Made by a program: the position numbers and the translations under genes. Positions 42,814 through 52,373 of a stretch of DNA of 64,000 bases are shown piece by piece (the first letter of the stretch is position 1; each line of letters starts with the position of its first letter). The stretch is from Massilia endophytica. GTDB taxonomy: Bacteria > Pseudomonadota > Gammaproteobacteria > Burkholderiales > Burkholderiaceae_D. The stretch lies in assembly GCF_021165955.1 (NCBI RefSeq), contig NZ_CP088952.1, forward strand, positions 4,588,001-4,652,000, written 5' to 3'. The notes under the pieces are model-generated. The model was not told where the DNA came from. It saw only the letters and a list, made by a program, of their open reading frames with translations, and made no database searches.

Positions 42814-43428
42814 ATGAAGCGATTTCTGCTGTATTTGCTGTTCGGCCTTGTGGCGCCGGTGTCCGTGCTCGCGCAGGCGCCGCGTGCCGACCTGCCCAAG
42901 CTGCAGGTGGACGTGAAGCGCGAAACCCAGGATTCGCTGACCATGTATGTGATCGACGCCAGCGGCGCCGTGCTGGCGCCCCTGCCCGCGGTATGGCGCA
43001 TCCTCACTGGCTACGACCATATGGAGGAGTTTGTGCCGGACCTGACGTCCTGCCGGGTCCTCTCCCGCAATGGCAATGAGGTCATCATCGAGCAGTTCGG
43101 CACGGCGCGCCTGCTCTTCGTATCGAAATCCATCCACCTGATCGTGCGGGCGACCGAGCAGCCCATGTCGTCCATCGACATCTCGCTGGTGTCCGGCGAC
43201 ATGAAGCACTACGAATCGCGCTGGGAGCTGATACCCATGCCGGAAACGGGCGGCACGCGCATTCTCTACAGCGGGAAGATGGCGCCCAACTTCTATGTGC
43301 CTGGCCTGCTGGGCACGAATATCATCCGCAGCGATATCGAAAAGATGATGAATGCGGTGCTGGCGCGGCTGGACCGGCCGGCCTCCGCCACCCGCCCCGC
43401 CATCGAGCCGCGCCAGGCCCTGAACTGA
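42814..43428 (+). CDS. Exported SRPBCC/START-like (polyketide-cyclase-type) protein
   Basis: A 204-residue protein with a signal peptide (cleavage near VLAQA). The rest matches the SRPBCC hydrophobic-pocket fold: PLPAVWRILTGYDHMEEFVP, then SRVLSRNGNEVIIEQ-like strands and the long C-terminal helix IIRSDIEKMMNAVLARL. Such proteins bind lipids or other hydrophobic ligands. No close functional context. It ends 3 bases from the convergent gene. Confidence 0.75.
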   Translation: MKRFLLYLLFGLVAPVSVLAQAPRADLPKLQVDVKRETQDSLTMYVIDASGAVLAPLPAVWRILTGYDHMEEFVPDLTSCRVLSRNGNEVIIEQFGTARLLFVSKSIHLIVRATEQPMSSIDISLVSGDMKHYESRWELIPMPETGGTRILYSGKMAPNFYVPGLLGTNIIRSDIEKMMNAVLARLDRPASATRPAIEPRQALN

Positions 43429-43431
43429 GCT

Positions 43432-43884
43432 TCAGGACGGGCGGTAGTCCCTGCCCCGCACTTCCGCGAAGTTCTCCAGGCTGCCGATGCGGATCACTAC
43501 AGGATTCAGCGATGCGGAGCTCTGCATCGAGCGCCAGGCGAACTGCCATTCCTTTTCCATCGATTCCTGCGTGCCCTTGGTGAAGGCGGCGCCCAGGGCC
43601 GCGCGCGTGCCGTATTCGACGGCGCCGTCGATACCTGCCCAGTTGGGCAGGGTGCGCTGTACCGCGCGGTGGATGCGCTCCCCGAACTCCTCGGTGTTGT
43701 GGATGACCAGGCAGGCTTCGGCGCCAAAGTGCTCGAACAGGTCCGCGTCCCATACCCGCGAGAAGCTGAGCGTGAGGAAGGAGGCGGCGGGACGCAGCAC
43801 AAACTGCCCCTGGCTCAGCGCCAGTTCGAGTTCGCTGCGCGGGCCGTAGCGGTGCAGGGTGGGAGGGCGTTTGTAATCGTGCAT
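43432..43884 (-). CDS. Hypothetical protein
   Basis: A 150-residue soluble protein without a recognisable family. It has a central LIHNTEEFGERIHRAVQR-like stretch and GTRAALGAAFTKGTQESMEKE, with no signal peptide or membrane segment. It starts 3 bp after the stop of the DUF2721 gene, so the two form one operon. Confidence 0.6.
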   Translation of the reverse strand: MHDYKRPPTLHRYGPRSELELALSQGQFVLRPAASFLTLSFSRVWDADLFEHFGAEACLVIHNTEEFGERIHRAVQRTLPNWAGIDGAVEYGTRAALGAAFTKGTQESMEKEWQFAWRSMQSSASLNPVVIRIGSLENFAEVRGRDYRPS

Positions 43885-43887
43885 TGC

Positions 43888-44340
43888 TTATCCGTTGTCG
43901 GTGCGGGGCTGGCGAATGTGGCGGTGGTCGCGCATCCATGAGGAGGCGATGAATATCTCCCGCAGCAGGAAGCCGAAGCTGCCGATCAGGCTGAAGACGC
44001 CCGCCACGAACATGCCCGCGATGTATTTGTCGAGGGTGAAGTTGGTGGTATCGCCGATGAACAGCAGCGCAATGACCAGGCAGACGAACAGGCCTGTCGC
44101 AGTGGACAGCGTAATGGACCAGTTGATCAGGTGCGAGCGGCGGTACAGCACATCCAGCTCGTTCAGGTAGGTGTCATTGTAGGCGACATCGAGCCGGTCT
44201 TCCAGCACGCGCGAGCGGTCGATGATGCGGGCCAGGCGGTTGATCAGCACCGTGAGGTTGGTGCAAACGCCGGTAAGCAGGAAAACCGGCGCGATCGCCA
44301 GTTGGATGATATGGCCGATATCGCCGAGCTGTATGTTCAT
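43888..44340 (-). CDS. DUF2721 membrane protein
   Basis: A 150-residue protein with three predicted transmembrane helices (IIQLAIAPVFLLTGVCTNL, ITLSTATGLFVCLVIALLF, IAGMFVAGVFSLIGSFGFLL) separated by the charged RLARIIDRSRVLED loop characteristic of DUF2721. Function unknown. The ATG at 44340 starts the family consensus. Confidence 0.8.
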   Translation of the reverse strand: MNIQLGDIGHIIQLAIAPVFLLTGVCTNLTVLINRLARIIDRSRVLEDRLDVAYNDTYLNELDVLYRRSHLINWSITLSTATGLFVCLVIALLFIGDTTNFTLDKYIAGMFVAGVFSLIGSFGFLLREIFIASSWMRDHRHIRQPRTDNG

Positions 44341-44392
44341 GAATCGTTCTAATAATGTTGGCCCCGGGCCCAAGTGTAGCAGGCCTGCCCGG

Positions 44393-45349
44393 CTATTCGA
44401 AACGGTTCAGGCGCTTGAACTGCTCCGTCGCGGCCACCAGGGCGCGGCTGATGCCCACTTCCATGGCGCCATGGCCCGCATCCGGAATCATTTTCACGAT
44501 GGAGCCCGGCCAGCGCTTGTGCAGGCGCCATGCCGTGAAGGGCGGGCAGATCACGTCGTAGCGGCCCTGCACGATGACGGCCGGCAGGTGAGCGATGCGG
44601 TCCAGGCCGCGCAGCAGCTGCTCCTCCTCGAAAAAGCCAAGATGGGCCATGTAGTGCGCTTCCAGGCGGCCCACGCCGAGGTCCAGGGTGTCCGACGGCA
44701 GTTCCTCCGGCTGCGGCAGCAGGAAGACGCGGCGGCCTTCGAAGCGGCTCCACGCGCGCACGGCGGGCCAATGCACCGAAGGGTCTTCGTCCATGATGCG
44801 CTTGTAGTAGGCCTGCAGCAGGTCGTTGCGCTCCTCCGGCGGAATCGGCGCCGCGAATTCTTCATGGATCTCGGGATGGAACCACTGCGCCCCGTCCATG
44901 AACCAGTCAATCTCCAGCGGCGTGCAAAGGAAGATGCCGCGCAGGACAAAGCCCAGGCAGCGCGAAGGATGGGCTTCGCCGTAGGCCAGCGCCAGCGTCG
45001 AACCCCAGGAGCCGCCGAACACCAGCCATTTCTCGATGCCGAAGTGTTCGCGCAGGCGCTCGATGTCTTCGATCAGCAACTGCGTGGTGTTCTGGCGCGT
45101 TTCGCCCAGCGGCGTGGACTTTCCGGCGCCGCGCTGGTCGAAAAGGATGACGCGGTAATGCTGCGGGTCGAAGAAGCGGCGGTGCTGCGGCGAGAGGCCT
45201 GCGCCCGGGCCGCCATGCAGGAAGATGACCGGAACGCCGTTCGGATTGCCCACTTCTTCCCAGTAGATGGTGTGGATGTCGTCCACCGGCATCATGCCGT
45301 GGCGCAGGGGGGTAATCGGCGGGAACAGGTGGTTCAGCGGTTCTGGCAT
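44393..45349 (-). CDS. pip: Proline iminopeptidase
   Basis: A 318-residue S33 alpha/beta hydrolase that removes N-terminal proline from peptides. HGGPGAGLSP is the oxyanion loop, VFGGSWGSTLALAY holds the nucleophile Ser, and GRYDVICPP and DAGHGAME give Asp and His. The ATG at 45349 matches the family N-terminus PLNHLFPPI. It lies downstream of the D-threonine-aldolase-like gene (38 bp). Confidence 0.9.
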   Translation of the reverse strand: MPEPLNHLFPPITPLRHGMMPVDDIHTIYWEEVGNPNGVPVIFLHGGPGAGLSPQHRRFFDPQHYRVILFDQRGAGKSTPLGETRQNTTQLLIEDIERLREHFGIEKWLVFGGSWGSTLALAYGEAHPSRCLGFVLRGIFLCTPLEIDWFMDGAQWFHPEIHEEFAAPIPPEERNDLLQAYYKRIMDEDPSVHWPAVRAWSRFEGRRVFLLPQPEELPSDTLDLGVGRLEAHYMAHLGFFEEEQLLRGLDRIAHLPAVIVQGRYDVICPPFTAWRLHKRWPGSIVKMIPDAGHGAMEVGISRALVAATEQFKRLNRFE

Positions 45350-45387
45350 GGCATTCCTCTCGGCGTGAAGCCCAGATTGTAACGGTT

Positions 45388-46686
45388 TCAGAAGAAGGTA
45401 TTGACGGCGCCCAGCACCTGGTAACTGTCGTCCACCACCAGCATCAGCGGCCATTTGTCGAAGGTGGTGCAAGGATGCGAGATGCCGCAGCCCACCAGAT
45501 CGCCCACTTCGATGGAGTAGCCATCGGGCAGGCGCAGATAGCCATGCTGGTCGTTCATCTTCACGATCGCCGCTTCCGCTGGCAGCGCTTCAGGCGCGGC
45601 CGCACCGCTGCGCTGCACGAAGAGGGGATGCGGCAGGCCGAGATCGTGCGAGGCGTCGCGCTTGCCCATGGAGAGGATGGCCAGCCCCGGTTCGGGACGG
45701 GACAGCACCACGCTCCATACCTCCAGCGCCGGCTGCAGGCCGCCTGCTGGCGCCTCCGGCTCGCGCTCGCTCAGCTCCTTCGTGGCCTGATAGTAGTGGC
45801 CGTGGTCGTTGGTCAGGTAGCAGCCGCTGCGCAGCACGGGCAGCACGGGACGCGACAGGCCCTGGATGCCCGCGAAGCCGCGCGCAACGAGATCGAAATG
45901 GGAAGAGCCGCCTGCGGAGATGATGATTTGCGGGCCGCCGAACAAGCCCTCGCTGTCCATGGTGTTCAGCAGCTCGCGCATCTGCGCGAGGAACTCGTTG
46001 ACGCGCACGACGCTGGCTGCGCGGTCGTCGCTCGTGAGCACGCCCTCGTAGCCTTCGATGCCTGCCAGGTGAAGGCCTGGCGCGGCGGCGATGGCGCGCG
46101 CCACTTCCAGCACTTCTTCGGGCGTGCGGCAGCCCGCGCGCTTGCCAATTGCACCCTGCTCCACCAGCAGCGGCAAAGGCCTTTGCAGGCCGCTGGCCTG
46201 GACCGCCTGCGACAGGCGCGCCACGCCTTCCAGCGAATCTGCGAGGGCGAAGAATTCGAAGTCCGGCTGGTCCTTCATCAGCTGGAGCACGGCGCGGATG
46301 TCGGATGGGCCGGCAAGTTCGTTAGCCAGCAGTACGCGCCGGATGCCGAAGCGGGCCGCGATCTGCACCTGCGGGATGGTGGCAAGGGTGATGCCCCACC
46401 CGCCGTTGGCAATCTGCGCGGCGAAGAGCTGGGGGCTCATGGTGGTTTTGCCATGCGGCGCAAGGAGCACGTTGAAGTGGGCGCAGAAGCGCTGCATCCA
46501 GTTCAGGTTATGCGCCAGTGCGGACTCCTTCAGCAGCGCGACGGGATAGCTGGTATCGCCGCGCAGCACGTTCCAGCCCTGCCTTGCAATATCGGCCTGG
46601 CGCAGCGGCGCGGTGAGCGGAAGGCCTTTGACGCCGGGGAGCAGGGTTTGCCCGTCGAGGGCGGGAAGGGATGGGAGCTGGGACAT
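45388..46686 (-). CDS. PLP/metal-dependent D-amino-acid lyase (D-threonine aldolase / D-serine dehydratase type)
   Basis: A 432-residue fold-type III PLP enzyme. The PLP lysine is K80 in LLAPHGKTTMSPQ, and the C-terminal metal site GCGISHPCTTFDKW provides His and Cys as in DSD1/D-threonine aldolase relatives. It would act on D-serine, D-threonine or a related D-hydroxy amino acid; the sequence does not decide among these. The ATG at 46686 precedes the family start. A terminator separates it from phaB. Confidence 0.8.
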   Translation of the reverse strand: MSQLPSLPALDGQTLLPGVKGLPLTAPLRQADIARQGWNVLRGDTSYPVALLKESALAHNLNWMQRFCAHFNVLLAPHGKTTMSPQLFAAQIANGGWGITLATIPQVQIAARFGIRRVLLANELAGPSDIRAVLQLMKDQPDFEFFALADSLEGVARLSQAVQASGLQRPLPLLVEQGAIGKRAGCRTPEEVLEVARAIAAAPGLHLAGIEGYEGVLTSDDRAASVVRVNEFLAQMRELLNTMDSEGLFGGPQIIISAGGSSHFDLVARGFAGIQGLSRPVLPVLRSGCYLTNDHGHYYQATKELSEREPEAPAGGLQPALEVWSVVLSRPEPGLAILSMGKRDASHDLGLPHPLFVQRSGAAAPEALPAEAAIVKMNDQHGYLRLPDGYSIEVGDLVGCGISHPCTTFDKWPLMLVVDDSYQVLGAVNTFF

Positions 46687-46723
46687 GGCGGAACAGCGCG
46701 CGTTGGAAACGGCACACTGTATC

Positions 46724-46754
46724 AAAAAAAACACCGCCCGGGCGGGCGGTGTTT
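46724..46754. terminator. Rho-independent terminator after phaB
   Basis: AAAACACCGCCC and GGGCGGTGTTTT form an almost perfect stem around a GGGC-type loop. On the minus strand a run of eight or nine T follows. It ends the phaA-phaB transcript before the D-amino-acid lyase gene. Confidence 0.9.
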
Positions 46755-46772
46755 TGCGGCGGCGAGGCCGGA

Positions 46773-47513
46773 TCAGGACATGTGCTGGCCGCCGTTGATG
46801 GCGATGTTCGCACCGGTCACGAAGGCCGCTTCGTCGGAAGCCAGGTAGGCCACCAGGCCTGCCACTTCATCCGGCTTGCCCAGGCGGCCCATCGGGATCT
46901 GCGGCAGGATCTTCGAATCCAGCACTTCCTGCGGAATCTCGGTCACCATCTTGGTGCCGATATAGCCTGGCGAAATGGTGTTGACCGTTACGCCCTTGCG
47001 CGCCACTTCCAGCGCCAGCGCCTTGGTGAAGCCGTGCACGCCCGCTTTCGCAGCCGAGTAATTGGTCTGCCCGAAGGCGCCCTTCTGGCCGTTCACGGAG
47101 GAGATGTTGATGATGCGGCCCCAGCCCCGCTCCACCATGCCATCCGCCACGGGCTTGGTCATGTTGAACACGGAATCCAGGTTGGTGCGCATCACGGCGT
47201 CCCAGTTCACCTTGTCCATCTTCTTGAAGGTCATGTCGCGGGTGATGCCGGCGTTATTCACCAGCACATCGACCGGACCGATCTCTTTCATGATGGCGGC
47301 CACGCAGGTCTGCGCCGAATCGAAATCCGACACATCGCAGGGATAGGCGCTGAAGTTGTATCCAGCTTCCTTCATCTGCGCCAGCCACGCCTCGGACTTG
47401 GTATTGGAGGGGGAGTACGTGGTGACCACCCGGTAGCCCAGCGCAGCCATCTTGATGCAGACCGCTTCGCCCAGACCACCCATACCGCCTGTTACTAATG
47501 CTACTCGTGCCAT
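46773..47513 (-). CDS. phaB: Acetoacetyl-CoA reductase PhaB
   Basis: A 246-residue short-chain dehydrogenase: VTGGMGGLGEAVC cofactor loop, NNAGITRD, and NYSAAKAG with catalytic Tyr and Lys. Motifs such as ITRDMTFKKMDKVNWDAV are specific to PhaB, which makes (R)-3-hydroxybutyryl-CoA with NADPH for polyhydroxybutyrate. It follows phaA by 49 bp; no phaC synthase is adjacent. Confidence 0.93.
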   Translation of the reverse strand: MARVALVTGGMGGLGEAVCIKMAALGYRVVTTYSPSNTKSEAWLAQMKEAGYNFSAYPCDVSDFDSAQTCVAAIMKEIGPVDVLVNNAGITRDMTFKKMDKVNWDAVMRTNLDSVFNMTKPVADGMVERGWGRIINISSVNGQKGAFGQTNYSAAKAGVHGFTKALALEVARKGVTVNTISPGYIGTKMVTEIPQEVLDSKILPQIPMGRLGKPDEVAGLVAYLASDEAAFVTGANIAINGGQHMS

Positions 47514-47562
47514 ATTGTCTTCCCCTTATTATTGTTGCGTTCTACCGAAAATCGACTGCTGT

Positions 47563-48741
47563 TTACTCCCGTTCTACTGCCAGTGCCACACCCATGCCGC
47601 CGCCGATGCACAGCGAGGCCAGGCCTTTCTTCGCGTCGCGGCGAGCCATCTCGTGCAGCAGGGTCACCAGGATGCGCGCGCCTGAGGCGCCGATCGGGTG
47701 GCCGATGGCGATGGCGCCGCCATTGACGTTGATCTTGCTGGTGTCCCAGCCCATTTCGCTGTTCACGGCGCAGGCCTGCGCGGCGAAAGCTTCGTTGATC
47801 TCCATGAGGTCCAGCTGCTCGGGAGTCCAGCCAGCCTTCTTCAGGCACAGGCGGCTCGCGGTCACAGGGCCCATGCCCATGAAGGCCGGGTCCAGGCCGG
47901 AGGAAGCATAGGCGGCGATGCGCGCCAGCGGCTTCAGGCCCAGCTTCTTCGCCGTGGAAGCGGACATCATCATCACCGCTGCCGCGCCGTCGTTGATGCC
48001 CGACGCGTTACCCGCCGTGACGCTGCCCTCTTTCGAGAAGGCGGGACGCAGGCCGCTCAGCGCGTCCAGCGTGGAACCGGCCTTGATGTATTCGTCCGAA
48101 TCGAAAACGATGCTGCCCTTCTTCTGCGGGATCTCCAGCGGCAGGATCTCGTCCTTGAACTTGCCAGCCTTCTGCGCGGCTTCCGCCTTCTGCTGCGAGG
48201 CCAGGGCGAATTCGTCCTGCTGGCTGCGCGAGATCTCGTATTTCTTGGCCACGTTCTCGGCGGTGATGCCCATGTGGTACTGGTTGTACACGTCCCACAG
48301 GCCGTCCACGATCATGGAGTCCGTCATCTTGATGTCGCCCATGCGGAAGCCGTCGCGCGAGCCGTTCATCACGTGCGGCGCGGCGCTCATGTTCTCCTGG
48401 CCGCCGGCGATGATGATGTCCGCATCGCCGCACTTGATGGCCTGGGCCGCCAGATGGGTCGCTTTCAGGCCGCTGCCGCAGACCTTGTTGATGGTGTAGG
48501 CGGGAATGGCGTTGGACAGGCCTGCCTTGATGACTGCCTGGCGCGCCGGGTTCTGGCCCACGCCTGCGGTGAGCACCTGGCCCAGGATGGCTTCATTGAT
48601 CAGGTTGGGATCGATGCCGGTTTGCGCGATCAGCCCTTTGATCACATGCGCGCCGAGATCGGCCGCGGGGATCTTGGCGAGGCTGCCGCCGAATTTGCCG
48701 ACCGCGGTGCGGGCCGCGGCAACGATAACTACGTCATCCAT
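47563..48741 (-). CDS. phaA: Acetyl-CoA C-acetyltransferase PhaA
   Basis: A 392-residue thiolase that condenses two acetyl-CoA. Active Cys in NKVCGSGLKATHLA near residue 89, and the second site in AIGHPIGASGAR and CIGGGMGVA. Length and sequence are those of biosynthetic thiolases. First gene of the phaA-phaB operon. Its 5' gap to metR (48742-48928) shows no clear motif. Confidence 0.93.
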   Translation of the reverse strand: MDDVVIVAAARTAVGKFGGSLAKIPAADLGAHVIKGLIAQTGIDPNLINEAILGQVLTAGVGQNPARQAVIKAGLSNAIPAYTINKVCGSGLKATHLAAQAIKCGDADIIIAGGQENMSAAPHVMNGSRDGFRMGDIKMTDSMIVDGLWDVYNQYHMGITAENVAKKYEISRSQQDEFALASQQKAEAAQKAGKFKDEILPLEIPQKKGSIVFDSDEYIKAGSTLDALSGLRPAFSKEGSVTAGNASGINDGAAAVMMMSASTAKKLGLKPLARIAAYASSGLDPAFMGMGPVTASRLCLKKAGWTPEQLDLMEINEAFAAQACAVNSEMGWDTSKINVNGGAIAIGHPIGASGARILVTLLHEMARRDAKKGLASLCIGGGMGVALAVERE

Positions 48742-48928
48742 GTGAATCTCCGGTGGTTATATCAAAAATACAAAAGCGGTTCCGACCCATTCTAGCGAAG
48801 TCCCGAGCCCGGAGCCAGCGCCGCTTCAGCTGAGCAGGCGCAAGGTTTGCCATCTTAAAGTTCGTGGGAGCAACAGCGTTTGAGCTGCGTCAATACCCGG
48901 ACTATTGTGCAGAAAACTTAACCAACTG

Positions 48929-49837
48929 TCACGAGAGTAACTTGATACCGTCCAGCGATGCGGCGCACTGCTCGCGTATCACGTTCACGAAGTCCGCCAC
49001 ATAGGCCTTGTGGCGCAGGGGCTCCGGCACGGAAACGAAGAGATCGCTCCACAGGCCCTGCTCCCCGATGGGGCGCGCCATCACATAGTCGTAATCCACA
49101 TAGTTCTTGATGGCCCAGTTGGGCAGGGCGGCTACGCCCCGGCGGCTCGCCACCAGCTGCAAGATGGCGACCGTGAGCTCCGCCGTGCGGCGCTGGAAAT
49201 TGATGCCCTTGGGGAGCAGCAGCTCGCGAATGAGGTCGATACGCTCTTCCGGAACGGGATAGGTAATGAGCGTCTCGCCCTCGAAGTCGGCGGCGGCCAG
49301 GCGGCGCTGCGCCTGCAGCCGGTGCTTCTGCGCCATCACGCACAGGATCTCGAAGCGGAACAGGGGGAAGGTGGCATAGCCCGCGCGGTAGTCGGAGCCG
49401 ATGACGAGATCGGCCGCCCCGCTGCGCAGAAGTTCCGCGGGCTCGCTGTGGAATCCCGACACCAGGTCGATCTCCACTTCCGGCCAGCGCTTGCGGAATT
49501 CGTCCATCACGGGCATCAGCCAGTCGAAGCAGGTATGGCATTCGAGGGCCACGCGCAGCTGCCCCTGGTCGCCCTGGGAGAGGCGGGCCACATCGCGCTC
49601 GGCCTGCTCGATTTCCGGCAGCAGCGCATCCGCGAGCCGCAGCAGGCGCGCACCGGTGGCCGTGAAGCCGATGGGCACGGACTTGCGCTCGAAAAGCGGG
49701 CCGCCGTAGCGGTCCTCCAGCAGTTTGATCTGGTGCGACAGGGCGGACTGCGTAAGGTTCAGCAACTGGGCGGCGCGCACGAGGCTGCCGGCTGAGCGCA
49801 AGGCAGCGAGAGTGCGCAGGTGGCGAATTTCCAGCAT
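48929..49837 (-). CDS. metR: LysR-type regulator MetR
   Basis: A 302-residue LysR regulator. The HTH LVRAAQLLNLTQSALSHQIK near residues 20-39 and an effector domain follow. It is divergent from metE with a perfect MetR-box between them, which fixes its identity. MetR activates metE with homocysteine as coactivator. The ATG at 49837 starts the LysR consensus (MLEIRHLRTLAAL). Confidence 0.93.
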   Translation of the reverse strand: MLEIRHLRTLAALRSAGSLVRAAQLLNLTQSALSHQIKLLEDRYGGPLFERKSVPIGFTATGARLLRLADALLPEIEQAERDVARLSQGDQGQLRVALECHTCFDWLMPVMDEFRKRWPEVEIDLVSGFHSEPAELLRSGAADLVIGSDYRAGYATFPLFRFEILCVMAQKHRLQAQRRLAAADFEGETLITYPVPEERIDLIRELLLPKGINFQRRTAELTVAILQLVASRRGVAALPNWAIKNYVDYDYVMARPIGEQGLWSDLFVSVPEPLRHKAYVADFVNVIREQCAASLDGIKLLS

Positions 49838-49848
49838 GGTCAGGTTAA

Positions 49849-49863
49849 ATGAATGATTTTCAT
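49849..49863. promoter_or_regulatory. MetR binding site in the metR-metE gap
   Basis: ATGAA-TGATT-TTCAT is a perfect match to the MetR consensus TGAA-N5-TTCA, extended by one symmetric base on each side. It lies 11 bp from the metR start and 86 bp from the metE start, where it would activate metE and repress metR. Confidence 0.9.
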
Positions 49864-49949
49864 GTTGATCCGCAAAATCTTTCGTTTTTATTATAGAACG
49901 GATTGCTGCACACTCTACTTCACCAATATTTACTGAGCGTGACAGCAAC

Positions 49950-52247
49950 ATGAATACCATCCATACCCATATCCCTGGTTATCCCCGTATCGGCGCAGCG
50001 CGCGAACTCAAATCCGCCCTGGAGCGCCACTGGAAGGGTGAGCTGACTGAAGCCGAACTGGAAGAAGCAGGCCGCAGCCTGCGCGCCCGCCACTGGGCCG
50101 AGCAGCAGGCCGCGGGCCTGGATTACGTTACCGCGGGCGACTTCGCCTTCTACGACCATGTGGCCAACCATATCCAGATGCTGGGCTGCGAACCGGCGCG
50201 CTTCGGCTTCGAGCCCGAGTCCACGCCGCTGTCGCGCTACTTCGCCATGGCGCGCGGCGCGGCCCAGTGCAGCTGCGGCCATGCCCACCAGGACGGCGCA
50301 GCGCTGGAAATGACCAAATGGTTCGACACCAATTACCACTACCTGGTGCCCGAGTTCTCTGCTGAGACCCGCTTCCACCTCACCAGCGAGCGCCTGTTCG
50401 GCGAGGTGGCGGAAGCGCAGGCCCTGGGACACCGCGTGAAGGCGGTGCTGCTTGGCCCCCTCACCTTCCTGTGGCTGGGCAAGGCGCGCGGAGGCTTCGA
50501 GCGCATCGAACTGCTGGAACGCCTGCTGCCGGTGTACGGGGCCATTCTCGCGCGGCTGAAATCGGAAGGCGTGGAATGGGTGCAGATCGATGAGCCCATC
50601 CTCGGGCTGGACCTGCCGCCGGAATGGCGCAACGCCTTCGAAACCAGCTACTGGCAGCTGAACCAGGCGGGCGCCCAGCTGCTGCTGGCCACCTACTTCT
50701 CGCCGCTGGAGGAAAACCTGGGCCTGGCCTGCCGCCTGCCCGTGGCCGGCCTGCATATCGACGGCGTGCGTGCGCCGCAGGAACTGGCCAGCGTGGCGGA
50801 CTGGCTGCCCGCGCACAAGGTGCTGTCGGTGGGCCTGGTCGACGGCCGCAACGTCTGGCGCACGGACCTCGATGCGGCGCTGGAGCGCCTGGCGCCGGTG
50901 CTGGAAAAGCGGCGCGGCGCGCTGTGGCTCTCCACTTCCTGCTCGCTGCTGCACGTGCCCTACAGCCTCGCCGCCGAACAGCGGCTCGACCCCGAAATCC
51001 GTTCCTGGCTGGCCTTTGCGTCGGAAAAGCTGGCCGAGCTCCATGCCCTGAAGCTCGCGCTGACCCGGCCTGCGGACGCTGAAGCTGCGCTCGACGCAGC
51101 CCGCCAGGCGCTTGCCGCCCGCCGCCGCAGCCCGCGGGTGCACAGCGCCCGCGTCGCGGAACGGCTGGCCGCCCTTCCTGAAGACGCCGACCGCCGCACC
51201 TCGCCCTTCGCCCAGCGCCAGCTGGTGCAGCAAAAACGGCTGCAGCTGCCGGTCTTCCCCACCACAACCATCGGCTCCTTCCCGCAGACGCAGGCGATCC
51301 GCGGCGCGCGCTCCGCCTGGAAGCGCGGCGAACTCACTGCCGAAGCCTATGCGCAGGCCATGCGCGCCGAGATCGAACACGCCATCCGCCGCCAGGAAGA
51401 ACTGGAGCTGGACGTGCTGGTGCACGGCGAGGCGGAGCGCAACGACATGGTGGAGTACTTCGGGGAGCAGCTGGAGGGCTTTACCTTCACGGCCAACGGC
51501 TGGGTACAGTCTTATGGATCGCGCTGCGTGAAGCCGCCCATCATCTTCGGCGACGTGGCGCGTCCGTCCCCGATGACGGTGGAATGGGCGGCCTATGCCC
51601 AAAGCCTGAGCAGCAAGCCGGTGAAAGGCATGCTGACAGGTCCCGTCACCATCCTGCAATGGTCCTTCGTGCGGGACGACCAGCCGCGCGCGGATACCAC
51701 CCTGCAGATCGCGCTTGCCATCCGCGACGAGGTGCGCGACCTGGAGGCGGCGGGCATCGGCATCATCCAGATCGACGAACCGGCCCTGAGGGAAGGCCTG
51801 CCGCTGCGCCGCAGCCGCTGGGACGAATACCTGGCCTGGGCGACCAGGGCTTTCCGCGTGAGCGCCAGCGCCGCGGCGGACAGCACCCAGATCCACACCC
51901 ATATGTGCTATGCGGAGTTCAACGTCATCCTGCCCCAGATCGCAGCGATGGATGCGGACGTGATCACCATGGAGACCAGCCGCTCCGCGATGGAACTGCT
52001 GGATGCCTTCGGCGAGTTCCGCTACCCGAACGAGATTGGCCCGGGCGTCTACGACATCCACTCCCCGCGCGTGCCGTCGCAGGAAGAGATGGCGGCGCTG
52101 CTGCGCAAGGCCGCGGCCGTGATTCCCGCCTCGCGCCTCTGGGTCAATCCGGACTGCGGCCTGAAGACGCGGGGCTGGGAGGAGACCGAGCGCGCCCTGC
52201 GCAATATGGTGGCCGCAGCGCGCGAGCTGCGGCGCGAAGCGGCGTAA
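49950..52247 (+). CDS. metE: Cobalamin-independent methionine synthase MetE
   Basis: A 765-residue enzyme with two TIM barrels that transfers a methyl group from polyglutamyl-methyltetrahydrofolate to homocysteine. N-terminal GYPRIGAARELKSALE; C-terminal FPTTTIGSFPQT near residue 435. Zinc ligands lie in IHTHMCYAEF (His, Cys) and WVNPDCGLKTRGW (Cys). Length is close to E. coli MetE (753). Single gene under MetR control. Confidence 0.95.
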   Translation: MNTIHTHIPGYPRIGAARELKSALERHWKGELTEAELEEAGRSLRARHWAEQQAAGLDYVTAGDFAFYDHVANHIQMLGCEPARFGFEPESTPLSRYFAMARGAAQCSCGHAHQDGAALEMTKWFDTNYHYLVPEFSAETRFHLTSERLFGEVAEAQALGHRVKAVLLGPLTFLWLGKARGGFERIELLERLLPVYGAILARLKSEGVEWVQIDEPILGLDLPPEWRNAFETSYWQLNQAGAQLLLATYFSPLEENLGLACRLPVAGLHIDGVRAPQELASVADWLPAHKVLSVGLVDGRNVWRTDLDAALERLAPVLEKRRGALWLSTSCSLLHVPYSLAAEQRLDPEIRSWLAFASEKLAELHALKLALTRPADAEAALDAARQALAARRRSPRVHSARVAERLAALPEDADRRTSPFAQRQLVQQKRLQLPVFPTTTIGSFPQTQAIRGARSAWKRGELTAEAYAQAMRAEIEHAIRRQEELELDVLVHGEAERNDMVEYFGEQLEGFTFTANGWVQSYGSRCVKPPIIFGDVARPSPMTVEWAAYAQSLSSKPVKGMLTGPVTILQWSFVRDDQPRADTTLQIALAIRDEVRDLEAAGIGIIQIDEPALREGLPLRRSRWDEYLAWATRAFRVSASAAADSTQIHTHMCYAEFNVILPQIAAMDADVITMETSRSAMELLDAFGEFRYPNEIGPGVYDIHSPRVPSQEEMAALLRKAAAVIPASRLWVNPDCGLKTRGWEETERALRNMVAAARELRREAA

Positions 52248-52335
52248 AAGCCAGGTCCCGAAAGGCCGCTGTGGGGCGCCGGACACGCCGGAAAGCCGCA
52301 TGAAAGCTCCACACGGCCGAATTTACAAAGTAGAA

Positions 52336-52364
52336 TGCGGGTGCCCGGGCGCGCCCGCATTTTT
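52336..52364 (+). terminator. Terminator hairpin directly upstream of minC
   Basis: TGCGGGTG pairs with CGCCCGCA (one G-U pair) around a CCCGGGCG-type loop, followed by T5. The U-run ends 10 bp before the minC ATG. It may simply end the metE transcript, but its position also allows attenuation of minC, which has no clear ribosome site. Confidence 0.65.
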
Positions 52365-52373
52365 ACTTTCGTC

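Noticed and set aside
49920..52301. A 793-codon open frame antisense to metE
   Set aside because: It mirrors metE over nearly its whole length with no family features; composition explains it.
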